Notes under the pieces: model-generated
The model's database searches: none
What the model was told of the DNA's origin: nothing
What the model saw: the letters and a program-made list of their open reading frames with translations, nothing else
Assembly: GCA_963978895.1 (NCBI GenBank)
Contig: OZ022246.1
Span: 15,872,549-15,936,548 of the forward strand
Origin: Erpobdella octoculata
Taxonomy: Eukaryota; Annelida; Clitellata; Hirudinida; Erpobdellidae
DNA length: 64,000 bases
Direction: 5' to 3'
Translations under genes and position numbers: made by a program
In this document: positions 39,447 to 52,848 of the stretch, one piece after another
How positions within the stretch are numbered: the stretch's first letter is position 1
Layout: the number at the start of each line of letters is the position of its first letter

Positions 39447-40201
39447 CTAGCGGAGGCACCCGGAGTTGCCCGGGGTTTTTAGAGGTTTACCTAATGCTTT
39501 TCTTTTTCGCTCCCGTTTCTTTCCCGCTTGCGCTACCGCTCCCGGTCGTTATCCGTTTCATGTCGCTTTCCCGCTCATTTTTTCGCTCTCAGTTCCCCCC
39601 CCTAGATCCGATTCTACATACATACATACATACATACATACATACATACATACATACATACATACATACATACATACATACATACATACATACATACATA
39701 CATACATACATACATACATACATACATACATACATACATACATACATACATACATACATACATACATACATACATACATACATACATACATACATACATA
39801 CATACATACATACATACATACATACATACATACATACATACATACATACATACATACATACATACATACATACATACATACTTTGAATGAGCATTTAGTG
39901 CTGAAATATTGTAAAAAACACATACATACATACATACATACATACATACATACATAAACACACACACAGACACACATATATGCACATACACATACATACA
40001 TGCACACATACATACATCCACTCATTTTGTGATGGATTTCAAAAAAATGTTCTCTTTATTTGATTCCCCTTGACTCTCAAGGTTGTGTGGAAATTTCATT
40101 ACGATCGGATGAATGGTGTAGCAATGCATAAATAACATACCTATATACATACATACATATATACATACATATATACAAACATTCATTTTTATATATATAG
40201 A
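39447..40201 (-). mobile_element. complete non-autonomous Helitron (duplicate)
   Basis: CTAG at 39447-39450 and TC at 40200-40201 on the minus strand. It has a longer (ACAT)n interior (39616-39880) than its partner at 33293-33999. Confidence 0.75.
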
Positions 40202-42316
40202 TTAAAATAATGGAATAATTTATATTTTTATATAATTATAATTGGGGAAAACCCGCCGGCTTTCTACTTCGAAGATTTATTTATTTTCAACTTGTTTATA
40301 TTGAAAGATGACGTACGATGCATTATATATATCCGCAAAGCGTAGAACTTTCGCGGCTAATAACTTTTTATTTAAACATTTTTAACATAAAGTGGCTCAA
40401 CAAATTGTGTTCAGCGTCTCATAATCTATAAACGTGAGTTTTTGCAGACTTGCAGATACTAATCGGGTGACATAATATATATACATACATACATACATAC
40501 ATACATACATACATACATACATACATACATACATACATACATACATACATACATACATACATACATACATACATACATACATACATACATACATACATAC
40601 ATACATACATACATACTTTGAATGAGCATTTAGTGCTGAAATATTGTAAAAAACACATACATACATACATACATAAACACACACAGACACACATATATGC
40701 ACATACACATACATACATGCACACATACATACATCCACTCATTTTGTGATGGATTTCAAAAAAATGTTCTCTTTATTTGATTCCCCTTGACTCTCAAGGT
40801 TGTGTGGAAATTTCATTACGATCGGATGAATGGTGTAGCAATGCATAAATAACATACCTATATACATACATACATATATACATACATATATACAAACATT
40901 CATTTTTATATATATAGATTAAAATAATGGAATAATTTATATTTTTATATAATTATAATTGGGGAAAACCCGCCGGCTTTCTACTTCGAAGATTTATTTA
41001 TTTTCAACTTGTTTATATTGAAAGATGACGTACGATGCATTATATATATCCGCAAAGCGTAGAACTTTCGCGGCTAATAACTTTTTATTTAAACATTTTT
41101 AACATAAAGTGGCTCAACAAATTGTGTTCAGCGTCTCATAATCTATAAACGTGAGTTTTTGCAGACTTGCAGATACTAATCGGGTGACATAATATATATA
41201 CATACATACATACATACATACATACATACATACATACATACATACATACATACATACATACATACATACATACATACATACATACATACATACATACATA
41301 CATACATACATACTTTGAATGAGCATTTAGTGCTGAAATATTGTAAAAAACACATACATACATACATACATAAACACACACAGACACACATATATGCACA
41401 TACACATACATACATGCACACATACATACATCCACTCATTTTGTGATGGATTTCAAAAAAATGTTCTCTTTATTTGATTCCCCTTGACTCTCAAGGTTGT
41501 GTGGAAATTTCATTACGATCGGATGAATGGTGTAGCAATGCATAAATAACATACCTATATACATACATACATATATACATACATATATACAAACATTCAT
41601 TTTTATATATATAGATTAAAATAATGGAATAATTTATATTTTTATATAATTATAATTGGGGAAAACCCGCCGGCTTTCTACTTCGAAGATTTATTTATTT
41701 TCAACTTGTTTATATTGAAAGATGACGTACGATGCATTATATATATCCGCAAAGCGTAGAACTTTCGCGGCTAATAACTTTTTATTTAAACATTTTTAAC
41801 ATAAAGTGGCTCAACAAATTGTGTTCAGCGTCTCATAATCTATAAACGTGAGTTTTTGCAGACTTGCAGATACTAATCGGGTGACATAATATATATACAT
41901 ACATACATACATACATACATACATACATACATACATACATACATACATACATACATACATACATACATACATACATACATACATACATACATACATACAT
42001 ACATACATACATACTTTGAATGAGCATTTAGTGCTGAAATATTGTAAAAAACACATACATACATACATACATAAACACACACAGACACACATATATGCAC
42101 ATACACATACATACATGCACACATACATACATCCACTCATTTTGTGATGGATTTCAAAAAAATGTTCTCTTTATTTGATTCCCCTTGACTCTCAAGGTTG
42201 TGTGGAAATTTCATTACGATCGGATGAATGGTGTAGCAATGCATAAATAACATACCTATATACATACATACATATATACATACATATATACAAACATTCA
42301 TTTTTATATATATAGA
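40202..42316. repeat. three tandem ~700-bp units
   Basis: Units of 717, 697 and 701 bp that differ almost only in (ACAT)n length (40482-40615, 41198-41312, 41897-42014). Each joins a satellite A-B module to a Helitron 5' block. Long HTYI/MYVC frames are artefacts. Confidence 0.9.
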
Positions 42317-45300
42317 TTAAAATAATGGAATAATTTATATTTTTATATAATTATAATTGGGGAAAACCCGCCGGCTTTCTACTTCGAAGATTTATTTATT
42401 TTCAACTTGTTTATATTGAAAGATGACGTACGATGCATTATATATATCCGCAAAGCGTAGAACTTTCGCGGCTAATAACTTTTTATTTTAACATTTTTAA
42501 CATAAAGTGGCTCAACAAATTGTGTTCAGCGTCTCATAATCTATAAACGTGAGTTTTTGCAGACCTGCAGATACTAATCGGGTGACATAATACATATTAC
42601 ATCATTGCGCTTTTATAGTAGGGAACCAGCACTTGACGCACGCTTCGCGCGCGAAACGTGTAATTTTCCAGTTAGTCGCAGATGATTTTTTACTTGGAAA
42701 CGTTTTGGAATGGTGTTCTCTTAGAATGGCTAAATTTGAAAAAACTGCCTACGAAAAAAACGACATTTATATTAATAATAATTGCGTAAATTGTCGTTAA
42801 TAATAATTTACAACTTGTTTAAAATTGGGGAAAACCCGCCAGCTTTCTACTTCGCAGATTTATTTATTTTTAACTTGTTTATATTGAAAGATGACGTTCG
42901 ATGCATTATATATATGCGCAAAGCATTAAACTTTCGCGGCTAATAACTTTTTATTTAAACAATTTAACAAAAAAGTGCCCTAACAAACCTTGTTCAGCGT
43001 TTCATAATCTATCAACGTGAGTTTTTTCAGACCTGTAGATGCTAATCGGGTGACATACATAATACATAATACATACATAATACATCATTGCGCTTTTATG
43101 TTTGGAACCAGCACTTGACGCACGCTTCGCGCGCGAAGCGTGTGAGTTTTTACATATTAATAGTAAAGGTAGTCGCATTCAAATCGCACTCTAAGCTAAA
43201 AAAAAAACACCAATGCGCTATTATAGTAATAACGTTACGCACGCTTCGCAAGCGAAGCGTGTGACTATTTTAGCCAGTAGCTGAAGATTTTTCACTTCAA
43301 AACGTTTTGGAATGGTATTCTAAATGATTGGATGATGTTGGAAAAACTGCCTAAGAAAAAAAACCTTAAATGGGCGGTATTGGATAAAATAGCCTACGAA
43401 AAAAACACATTTATTGTGTAATAGTGGAAAAGCCACCTACGAAAAAAAACCTATATTGGATGTTTTTGGAAATAAAAGCCTACGAAAAACACAATATTTA
43501 TTGAATGGTATCGGAAAAACAGCCTACGAAAAAAAAAACTAACTGTAACGGCTAATATAGAAAAAAAAACTCCTACGGATAAAAAAACTTTTATTGGGCA
43601 ATTTTGGAAAAACACCCTACGAAAAACCCCAACCTTTAATGTATGGTAATGAATAGAACTGCCTAAAAAAAACCCAATCTTCAATGGCTGATATTGGGAA
43701 AACTCGCCGGTGATTAATTTATTTTCAACTTGTTTATATTGAGTTATGACGTATGCTAAAAATATATCCGCAATATTGGGAAAACCCGCCGGTGATTTAT
43801 TTATTTTCAACTTGTTTATATTGAGTTATGACGTATGCTCAAAATATATCCGCAAAGCGTAGATTTTTTCAATAATAGGAATAATATTAGCAAATTAGTT
43901 AATAAATAAATTAATTTATATTTTTATATAATTATAATTGGGGAAAACCCGCTAGCTTTCTACTTCGAAGATTTATTTATTTTCAACTTGTTTATATTGA
44001 AGGATGACGTACGATGCATTATATATATCCGCATAGCGTTGAACTTTCGCGGCTAATAACTTTGTATTTAAACATTTTAGCAAAAAAGTGCCCTAACAAA
44101 CCGTGTTCAGCGTCTCATAATCTATCAACGTGAGTTTTTTCAGACCTGCAGATGCTAATCGGGTGACATAATACATACATATTACATCATTGTGCTTTTA
44201 TAGTAGGGAACCAGCACTTGACGCACGCTTCGCGCGCGAAGCGTATTAGTTTTTACATATTAATGGTAAAGGTAGTCGCACTCTAAGCTCAAAAACAACA
44301 CCAATGCGCTATTATAGTAATAACTTTACGCACGCTTCGCAAGCGAAGCGTGTGACTATTTCAGCCAGTAGCTGATAAATTTTTACTTGAAAACGTCTTG
44401 GAATGGTCTTCTATTTGATTGGATGATTTTAGAAAATCTGCCTACAAAAAAAACCTTTAATGGGTGATATTAGAAAAAACAGCCTACGAAAAAACCCATA
44501 TTTATTGGGTGATAGAGAAAAAGCCGCCTACGAAAAAAACCTATATTGGATGTTTTTGGAAATAACAGCCTACGAAAAATACAAATATTTATTGAATGGT
44601 ATCGGAAAAACAGCCTACGAAAAAAAACAAACTGTAACGGCTAATATAGAAAAAATACTCCTACGGATAAAAAAACTTTTATTGGGCAATTTTGGAAAAA
44701 CATCCTACTAAAAAACCCAACCTTTAATGTCTGATAATGAATAGAACCGCCTACAAAAAACCCAGCCTTCAATGGCTGATATTGGGAAAACCCGCCGGTG
44801 ATTTATTTATTTTCAACTTGTTTATATTGAGTTATGACGTAAGCTCAAAATATATCCGCAAAGCGTCGAACTTTCCAATAATAGGAATAATATTAGCAAT
44901 TATTACAATAAGAAGAATAATAATTGCAAAATAGTAAAATGTTATTAATAATATTATTATTTACGAAAGTTAACTATTTTGCTAATATTATTCCTATTAT
45001 TGGAAAGTTCGACAATTTGCGGATACATTTAATTAAATTATTATTAATTAGCAATTATTATAATAAGAGGAATAATAATTGCAAAATAGTAAAATGTCGT
45101 TAATAATAATTTCATTAAATGTATTAAGAGGAATAATAATTGCAAAATAGTAAAATGTCGTTAATAATAATTTCCTTAAATATATCCGCAAAGCGTAGAA
45201 TTTTCCAATAATAGGAATAATATTAGCAAATTAGTTAATTTTCTTTATTAATAATATTATTAATAATTAAAATATTGGAATAATTTATATTTTTATATAA

Positions 45301-47290
45301 TTATAATTGAGGAAAACCCGTCGGCTTTCTGCTTCGAAGATTTATTTATTTTCTACTTGTTTATATTGAAAGATGTCGTACGATGCATTATAGTAAAACT
45401 CCGCCGAAGTAGTATACTTCGGTGATATCTTTATTTTCAACTTGTTTATATTTAGTGATGACGTACGATGCATTATATATATCCGCAAAGCGTTAAACTT
45501 TCGGGGCTAATAACTTTTTATTTAAACATTTTTAACATAAACTGGCTTAACAAATTGTGTTCAGCGTCTCATAATCTATAAACGTGAGTTTATTCAGACC
45601 TGCAGATGCTAATCGGGTGACATACATAATACATAATACATACATCATTGCGCTTTTATGTTAGGGACCAGCACATGACGCACGCTTCGCGCGCGAAGCG
45701 TGTGAGTTTTGACATAATAATAGTAAAGGTGGTCGCACTCTAATTGCACTCTAAGATCAAAAACAACACCAATGCGCTATTATAGTAATAACTTTACGCA
45801 CGCTTCGCAAGCGAAGCGTGTAAATATTATAGCCAGTAGCAGATGATTTTTCACTTAAACACGATTTGGAATGGTATTCTCTTAGATTGTATGATTTTGG
45901 AAAAACTGCTTACGAAAAAAAACTTTAACGGGCGATATTGGGAAAAACAGCCTACGATAAACACATTATTTAATGGCTGATAATGAAAAAACCGTCTACG
46001 AAAAAACCCAAACTTCAATGGCTGATATTGGGAAAACCCGCCGATGTACTACTTCGGCAATTTATTTATTTTCAACTTGTTTATATTGAGTTATGACGTA
46101 TGCTCAAAATATATCTGCAAAGCGTCGAACTTTCCAATAATAGGAATAATAATAAAAAATTATAGTTAATTTTCGCAAATAATATTATTATTAATAATTA
46201 AAATAAGAAGAATAATAATTACAAATTAGAAAAATGTCGTTAATAATTTCATTGAATATATCCGCAAAGCGTCGAACTACCCAATATTAATATCATTAAT
46301 AATTAAAATAAGAGGAATAATAATTGCAAAATAGTAAAATGTCGTTAATAATAATTTCATTAAATGTATCCGCAAAGCGTAGAAGTTTCCAATAATAATA
46401 TTATTATTAATTAAAATAAGAGGAATAATAATTACAAATTAGAAAAATGTCGTTAATAATTTCATTGAATATATCCGCAAAGCGTCGAACTTTCCAATAA
46501 TAATATCATTAATAATTAAAATAAGAGGAATAATAATTGCAAAATAGTAAAATGTCGTTAATAATAAGTTCATTAAATGTATCCGCAAAGCGTAGAAGTT
46601 TCCAATAATAATATTATTATTAATTAAAATAAGAGGAATAATAATTACAAATTAGAAAAATTTCGTTGATAATAATTTCATTAAATATATCCGCAAAGCG
46701 TCGAACTTTCCAATAATAGGAATAATATTAGCAAAATAGTTTCTTAAATAATAATTTTATTAATAATTAAAATAAGAGGAACAATAATAGTACATTGTCG
46801 TTAATAATAAAATGGGGAAAATCCCGCCGACTACTACTTCGTTGATTTATTTATTTTCAACTTGTTTATATTGAAGGATGACGTACGATGCATTATATAT
46901 ATCCGCATAGCGTTAGACTTTCGCGGCTAATAACTTTTTATTTAAACATTTTAACAAAAAAGTGCCCTAACAAACCGTGTTCAGCGTCTCATAATCTATC
47001 AACGTGAGTTTTTTCAGACCTGTAGATGCTAATCGGGTGACATAATACATAATACATACATATTACATCATTGCGCTTTTATAGTAGGGAACCAGCACTT
47101 GACGCATGCTTCGCGCGCGGCGAGTGTGAGATTTATCATAATAATAGTAATCTATATAAAGTTAATCTAGCTTGAAAAACACAAAAACCGCATACAAAAA
47201 AACCTATAATCGTAGATAGTGAAAAAAGCCGACTACGGAAAACCCAACCTCTAAAGGCTGATATTGACAAAAACTTCATACGAAAAATTT
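42317..47290. repeat. composite satellite region, continued, no genes
   Basis: 42317-45575 mirrors 34689-37949 base for base with few changes. From 45576 the modules continue without a partner: C at 45669, D at 45783, E at 45895, and A at 46018. Four or more F modules follow at 46100-46760 (ATATCCGCAAAGCGTCGAAC, spaced about 110-130 bp), then A and B again at 46800-47045 and C at 47093 with a decayed palindrome. I see no coding sequence. Confidence 0.75.
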
Positions 47291-47526
47291 TTGTCTTGTA
47301 GGAGGGACGGTTGTGACAAATGATAATTTTGTGATTATGTTTTCGATGGTATTGAGCCATCCCTGAAAGGGGAGGAGTCATGGTTGTGGTGGTGCTATCG
47401 ATGGCGAGGTAGCGTGAGCTGTTAGAATTGTCGAACTGTGCAAGTTTGTTGATGTATTTTGATTAGTTAGTTTAAAATTGAAGTTTTGAATTGTAAGAGA
47501 GTTCGTTCGTTGATTTTCGTCGTGAC
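47291..47526. other. unique segment
   Basis: About 240 bp with higher GC and no repeat partner or credible frame in the window (landmark GGAGGGACGGTTGTGACA). Confidence 0.4.
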
Positions 47527-48060
47527 AGTGATGACGTAGGCTCAAATTTGGAAAAAACCCACCGACAAACTTCGGTGATTTGTTTATTTGCAACTTGTTT
47601 ATATTAAATGCTGACGTAAGCTCAAAATTGGGAAAAACCTGCTCGGTGATTTGTTTATTTTCAACTTGTTTACATTTTGTGATGACGTAGGCTCAAATTT
47701 AAGAAAAACCCGCCGACGAACTTCGGTGATTTGTTTATTTGCAACTTGTTTATATTAAATGCTGACGTAAGCTCAAAATTGGGGAAACCCCGCTCGGTGA
47801 TTTGTTTATTTTCAACTTGTTTACATTTTGTGATGACGTAGGCTCAAATTTGGGAAAAACCCGCCGACGAACGTCGGTGATTTGTTTATTTGCAACTTGT
47901 TTATATTAAATGCTGACGTAAGCTCAAAATTGGGAAAACCCCGCTCGGTGATTTGTTTATTTTCAACTTGTTTACATTTTGTGATGACGTAGGCTCAAAT
48001 TTGGGAAAAACCAGCCGACGAACTTCGGTGATTTGTTTATTTTCAACTTCGTTGATTTAT
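47527..48060. repeat. 151-bp dimeric satellite
   Basis: ATGACGTAGG recurs at 47531, 47682, 47833 and 47984: exactly 151 bp each. Each unit is two ~75-bp monomers (one with GATGACGTAGGCTCAAATTT, one with GCTGACGTAAGCTCAAAATT), both related to module A above. Confidence 0.9.
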
Positions 48061-48424
48061 TTATTTTTTTATAATAATTTATTGTCTTTATACCTAGTAT
48101 TTTTAGACATAACGTTGATTTATTTATTTTCTACTTGTTTATATTGCGTGATGACGTACGCTCAAATATGGGAAAACCCCGCCGGCCTTCTACTTTGGTG
48201 ATTTGTTTATTTTCAACTTGTTTATACTGAGTGATGACGTACGATGTATTATATATATCCGCAAAGCGTAGAACTTTCGCGGCTAATAACTTTTTATTTA
48301 AACATTTTAACAAAAAAGTATCATTCTGAGTTTTTTCAAGGCTGCAGATGGTAATCGGTTGACATACACACATATTACATAATACAAACATCATTGCGCT
48401 TTTTTATGTTAGGAATCTTCATTA
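48061..48424. repeat. satellite modules A and B, decayed
   Basis: Further A (48160-48235) and B (48265-48370) modules, ending CATTGCGCTTTTTTATGTTAGGAAT where the satellite meets a PLE fragment. Confidence 0.65.
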
Positions 48425-48473
48425 CTTTTTAACTTGCAAGTTTTGGCTATTTTTTCAGCCATCTTCAAAAAAG
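48425..48473 (-). ncRNA. degenerate hammerhead-like motif
   Basis: Minus strand: CUUUU arm / UUGAAGA / U + GGCU...AGCC stem II / AAAA / CUUGCAAG / UU / AAAAG arm. The layout matches the other loci but C3 and G12 are changed. The flank 48474-48745 is AT-rich and may be a PLE 3' UTR. Confidence 0.4.
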
Positions 48474-48747
48474 CAAATGGACAGGCGGAATATAAACGAC
48501 GGATAAAAACAAATAAAAAAATGTCGAAGTACATAGATAATAAGGAAATAAATATAGTTATGACCAAAATAAAATACGAAGGAAGGTATTAATTAAGAAT
48601 AAAATCATAGGAGCAAATATAAATTAAATATAACATAAGAATTGTAGGTTTAGTTTTTTGTCGATACAGGTGTTAGTTTTTTGTGTATAAGAATTGTACA
48701 TACAAATTGAAAGCCTTAAATGTCAAAGTATACATTATTATAATTAT

Positions 48748-50845
48748 TTAGTCCGTAGCCGGCGCTTGGGGAGGAGGATGTCCTCGAAGCCAATACGCTG
48801 CTGTCGGTGCCACGGGACCACGAACGTCTTCCACGACAATCTTCCATTTTCCTCGATCGGCTGCAACCCTTCTCGCCCCATCGGCGGTCAGTCGCTTCCT
48901 CTTGAGGTCCCCATCAATAATTTTCAGCCATGTTTTCTTTGGCGCCGAACGTTGGATGCGCCAGCCAGGCGGTCGCTCCCGCCAAAGTAAACTATTGGAA
49001 AGCCATCCATTCGGCAGACGTGCCCGAACCACCGTAGTCGCCGTTTTTGGATGTGTTCGTCGATCAGTTGTTGTCGATTACACCGTTCACGGATCGTCTC
49101 GTTTCGAATGCGGTCACGGATGGAGACTCCCAGTATTCGCCGCAGGCATTGCATTTGGAATACTTCAAGTCTATTCACATCGGATTTAAAAAATGTCCAT
49201 GTCTCCGAGCCATATAGGAGGATCGGAAGAATCAATGTTCGGTAAAGACGAATTTTTGTCTTGATTGCAATGTTCGTTCTTTTCCAAACGCACCATCTGA
49301 GCGCTGCAAATGCCGCAGTCGCCTGGCCAACGCGGCTGTGGACGTCGGCCGACGACGACGTCTTCTTTTCCTGCACGATCGATCCAAGGTATTTAAATTT
49401 CGTCACTTGCTCGATCTGGTCATCATTTAGGTGGACATGAGCTGGCGACCCGTCCGTTGTAAATACTTTGGTCTTCTCGGCGTTGATCTTTAGGCCGTAT
49501 GACTTGGCAATATCGCCGATGTCATTTAGGCAATCTGTAGCTTCCACGTCGGTGTCGGCGAATACGGCGCTATCGTCCGCGAACATCAGATCGTCGACGG
49601 ATCGGTGGACATAACGGCGCCGCACATTCGATGACGGATTTGGTTATTTGTTTTTCTTCATCGTTGACATCGTCCAATGTATTGAGGATCGCAAACTTGT
49701 TCGATAAAGCAAGCTGAAATTTGTGTCGAACTGCCGGATCGCGTAGGCACGTCCAGTTTCTCTTTACAGCCGCCGGCGTCTTCTTCTTTGCTTTTTGGAG
49801 TCGAAGTTGTATTTTGGCCCGCACGAGGTAGTGATCAGATCCGCAATCAGGGCCACGCATTGCTCGAACGTCGTTGAGCGTCGATCGAAAACGCTTGTTG
49901 ATCAGAAAGTAGTCGAGCATAGCCGAATCTTTCCCCGACGGGTTTCTCCACGTGAGCCGATGCTTCTTCGGGTGTTGGAAGAGGCTGTTGCCAATGACGA
50001 GGTTGTTTACTGACGCAAACGACAACAATCGCTGCCCATTGTCGTTGATTTTTCCGTGGCCGAATCGTCCAAGCGTTTCTTCCCAGCCACTATGGTTGTC
50101 GCCGACGTGAGCGTTAAAGTCGCCTGCCAATATGGTAACTTCGGTTTGCGGTACAGAATCAGTCGCAGCTTGTAGATCGGCGTAAAAAGCGTCTTTTGCA
50201 GCATCTGAGCTTGTTTCGCTCGGCGCGTAGACGGATAGGATGTGTGTCTTGATTGTGCCATCGATGGAAAGGACTGCCAGACGTTCAGAAATTGGTTGGA
50301 AGGCGACGACACTGTGGGCAGCCCGCTGGCCGACCATAAATCTAACACCCGCCTCTCGCTTGTCACCACCGGAGTAGAAGAGCGTAATAGTCTCGTCGGT
50401 CGTCGGTGGGCTAATCATCATCGTCCCGGATCCCGTGAGTCGTAGTTCCGATATGGCGGCGATCGATATTTTGTAGTTGGTAATTTCGGTGGCGATAATC
50501 TCCTTTTGGCCGACATGATGACCCGTTCGTACGTTCCACGCGGCAATTCGTATTTCATTCTTTGGTTTAATAAATTTAGTCGTTCGGCCAGTAGTCCATT
50601 TTTTGTCCACACCATGGGTCCCCAATGCTGACACATCGGCTGCCCCAGTTGAGGTAGCATTTATCGATAGATTCGTTCGTTTTAGGTCCTTGTTTCTTGC
50701 CTGGTTTTACTGGTTTCCCAGTTGTGATCACTGCGGCGAGGTGACCACCGTTTACATATTGGTAGCCGTAGTTGCAAGGAGAACAAGATTTTGCGCAGTT
50801 GACGATGAATGGGAGGGGCTGCTTGTCAGAATTCGAGAAGAGCAT
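48748..50845 (-). pseudogene. RTE-like LINE, internally deleted
   Basis: Minus strand, likely ATG at 50845. The N-terminal part shifts frame near 50650. Then comes an APE-type endonuclease: IAAWNVRTG, ISELRLTGSG, LAGDFNAHVGDN and CGSDHYLVRAK. It joins at about 49595 to the RT tail starting VDDLMFADDSAVF (catalytic FADD box), then GLKINAEKTKVF, KYLGSIV, LYGSETWTF and RLRWFGHVCRM. The C-terminus (48748-48985, after a frameshift) has KKTWLKIIDGDLKR. The RT fingers and first palm motifs are missing at the join. The endonuclease resembles the one of RTE/BovB-type LINEs. Confidence 0.8.
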
Positions 50846-51127
50846 CACGTGTGAAAGTAGTTCGTTGACTCATGGCCTGACAACTCGTGTGTGCAATGCT
50901 CATGAATAATTGAGTAGTAGTCAAGTCAAGCGGCAATGGAACTCAATTTCACAATATTAAAAAAACGCAAAATTGCTCGTATAAAAAGTATACATAGATA
51001 GAAATAAAATAAATAAAATTAGGAGCAAAAATAAAACAGGAAGGGATGTATTAATTACCATTAAATCATATTAAAACCATAAAAGCAAATATAAAATAAA
51101 TATGACCTAAAATATTGTTGTGTAAAA
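50846..51127. other. AT-rich spacer between LINE and PLE
   Basis: No frame or repeat I can identify. Its 50990-51110 part resembles 48530-48640 on the other side of the LINE (AGGAGCAAAnATAAA strings), possibly remains of the PLE the LINE entered. Confidence 0.35.
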
Positions 51128-52646
51128 TTTCCGATGAAATTGCAACTGCTGTCAACGTATAAAATGATTTGGAAGTTAAATATTCTACCTTGTTGAATAA
51201 AGTTTCAACTAAAGATGTTTTGGGTAGTGAACAAGAGGTTCAATCGTTTTTGAATGTTGTGGATAAAATGTTCTGCTGTTTAAATCATTCTAAAAAATTG
51301 GTAATCACGAAAAAACTTTCTTGGCTGTATTCTGGACCATATACTGTTAACGAAAATTCTAACTTCTACATTAATCTGTCTTCTTACGAACTCAGCAGTG
51401 ACGAGAGTGAGTTCTTGAATTTAGGTTTGAATTTTCACATTTCAAGAAAATATGAACCTATTGTTAAAAAAACTGAACTTGAGGTAATGTATCATAAATT
51501 ATGCTCGTACAAAAGTAGTGGAATTATCGACTTTGGCCAGTCTCTACAAGTTGAGCTGTTACGCGAGGGATTGATTAACAGAAGCACAAATGTTAAACCT
51601 TCTGTTTCATATCGTTTAAAGCTCGCAGCAAAATCTCTCCGCAATAATAAAGTTTTACTCAGAGCCGATAAAATTCAGTGTTATGTTGTAATGAATTACT
51701 CAGACTATATACAAAAGCTGAATAGCATAATTTCTGATTCTACAAAATTTAGACTTATTACAAAATATTCCACCAATAGTCTGAAACAGAAAGTTCATAA
51801 ATTGATTTCTCAAGTTAACTCTTTCGATTCAGAAGCAAAGCTATCTAAGTTGATAGGTGAGTTTGGTACTGGATATTTGTATGGAATGATAAAGACGCAT
51901 AAATTTGATAATCCTATTCGTCCAATTATCTCGCAATGTCCAAGTCCTACTTATCTCTTGGCAAAGTTTGTTAACAAAATTATCACACCTTACTGCCTTC
52001 ATATTTACAGTTTGAAATCTTCTCAGGAATTTGTTGATCTTATTCATGGCTGCAGACAAAGTGGGATTGCTGCAACAATAGATGTCGAAGGTTTCTTCAC
52101 TAACGTCCCTGTTCGTGATACAATATCTATCATTTGCAATTACGTCTATCATAGTGATACATTGCCACCTCCAAAGATTCAAATATTTTTGCTTCACGAG
52201 TTCCTGCTGGTATGTACTACAGAGTCTCCATTCAGACACTTAGACCAGAGCTTATTTCTACAGATTGATGGAGTGGCGATGGGATCTCCATTGGGACCAA
52301 CCTTTGCTAACTTTAACATGGGTCGTTTAGAGGAGATTACTTCCGCTGAAATAGTAGAATCCCCCATTGTTTATGCGCGATATATGGATATCTTTCTTCT
52401 TGTGAAGTCTGAACGTGAAGTCGTTACTTTAAAGGATACTTTCGAGAACAATTCAGTTTTGAAATTTACCTTCGACCTAAATGACAGTAAAAAACAAGTA
52501 AATTTTCTCGACACCATCATCACAATAACTGATTCTGGTCCTACTACCAAAGTCTTCATCAAACCAACTAATAATGGAACATGTCTAAATTGTGACAGCG
52601 AGTGTCCGGACAGGTATAAAAGAAGTGTTATTAATAGTTATCTCCT

Positions 52647-52713
52647 AGCGTCTTAAAACACATGGTGTAAAAGACTATAAACTATAATGAAAAAAAAAGA
52701 AAAGAAAAAAAAA
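52647..52713 (+). mobile_element. 67-bp 5'-truncated LINE tail with target-site duplication
   Basis: Flanked by AGTTATCTCCT at 52636-52646 and 52714-52724. Contains CTTAAAACACATGGTGTAAA and an A-rich tail, identical in type to the 3' UTR at 33015. Removing it restores the PLE-2 frame locally. Confidence 0.8.
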
Positions 52714-52848
52714 AGTTATCTCCTCAGAGCTTATCGTTTTTCCGAAACCTGGTCAGATTTCCATAAAGAAATAGTTAGAATCAAGCAGTTATTAATTAAC
52801 AACAATTATTCTAATAGCTTTGTTGACGGTTTTATTAACAAACATCAC

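Noticed and set aside
40202..42316. Regular spacing suggested a CRISPR-like array
   Set aside because: Units are ~700 bp and nearly identical throughout, with microsatellites as the only variable part; the genome is clearly eukaryotic.
47953..48201. Small hydrophobic frames in the satellites (also 35822-36181, 36831-37082, 43451-43810, 44460-44934, 47136-47593)
   Set aside because: They coincide with repeat monomers, have no homologous domain and shift frame between copies.
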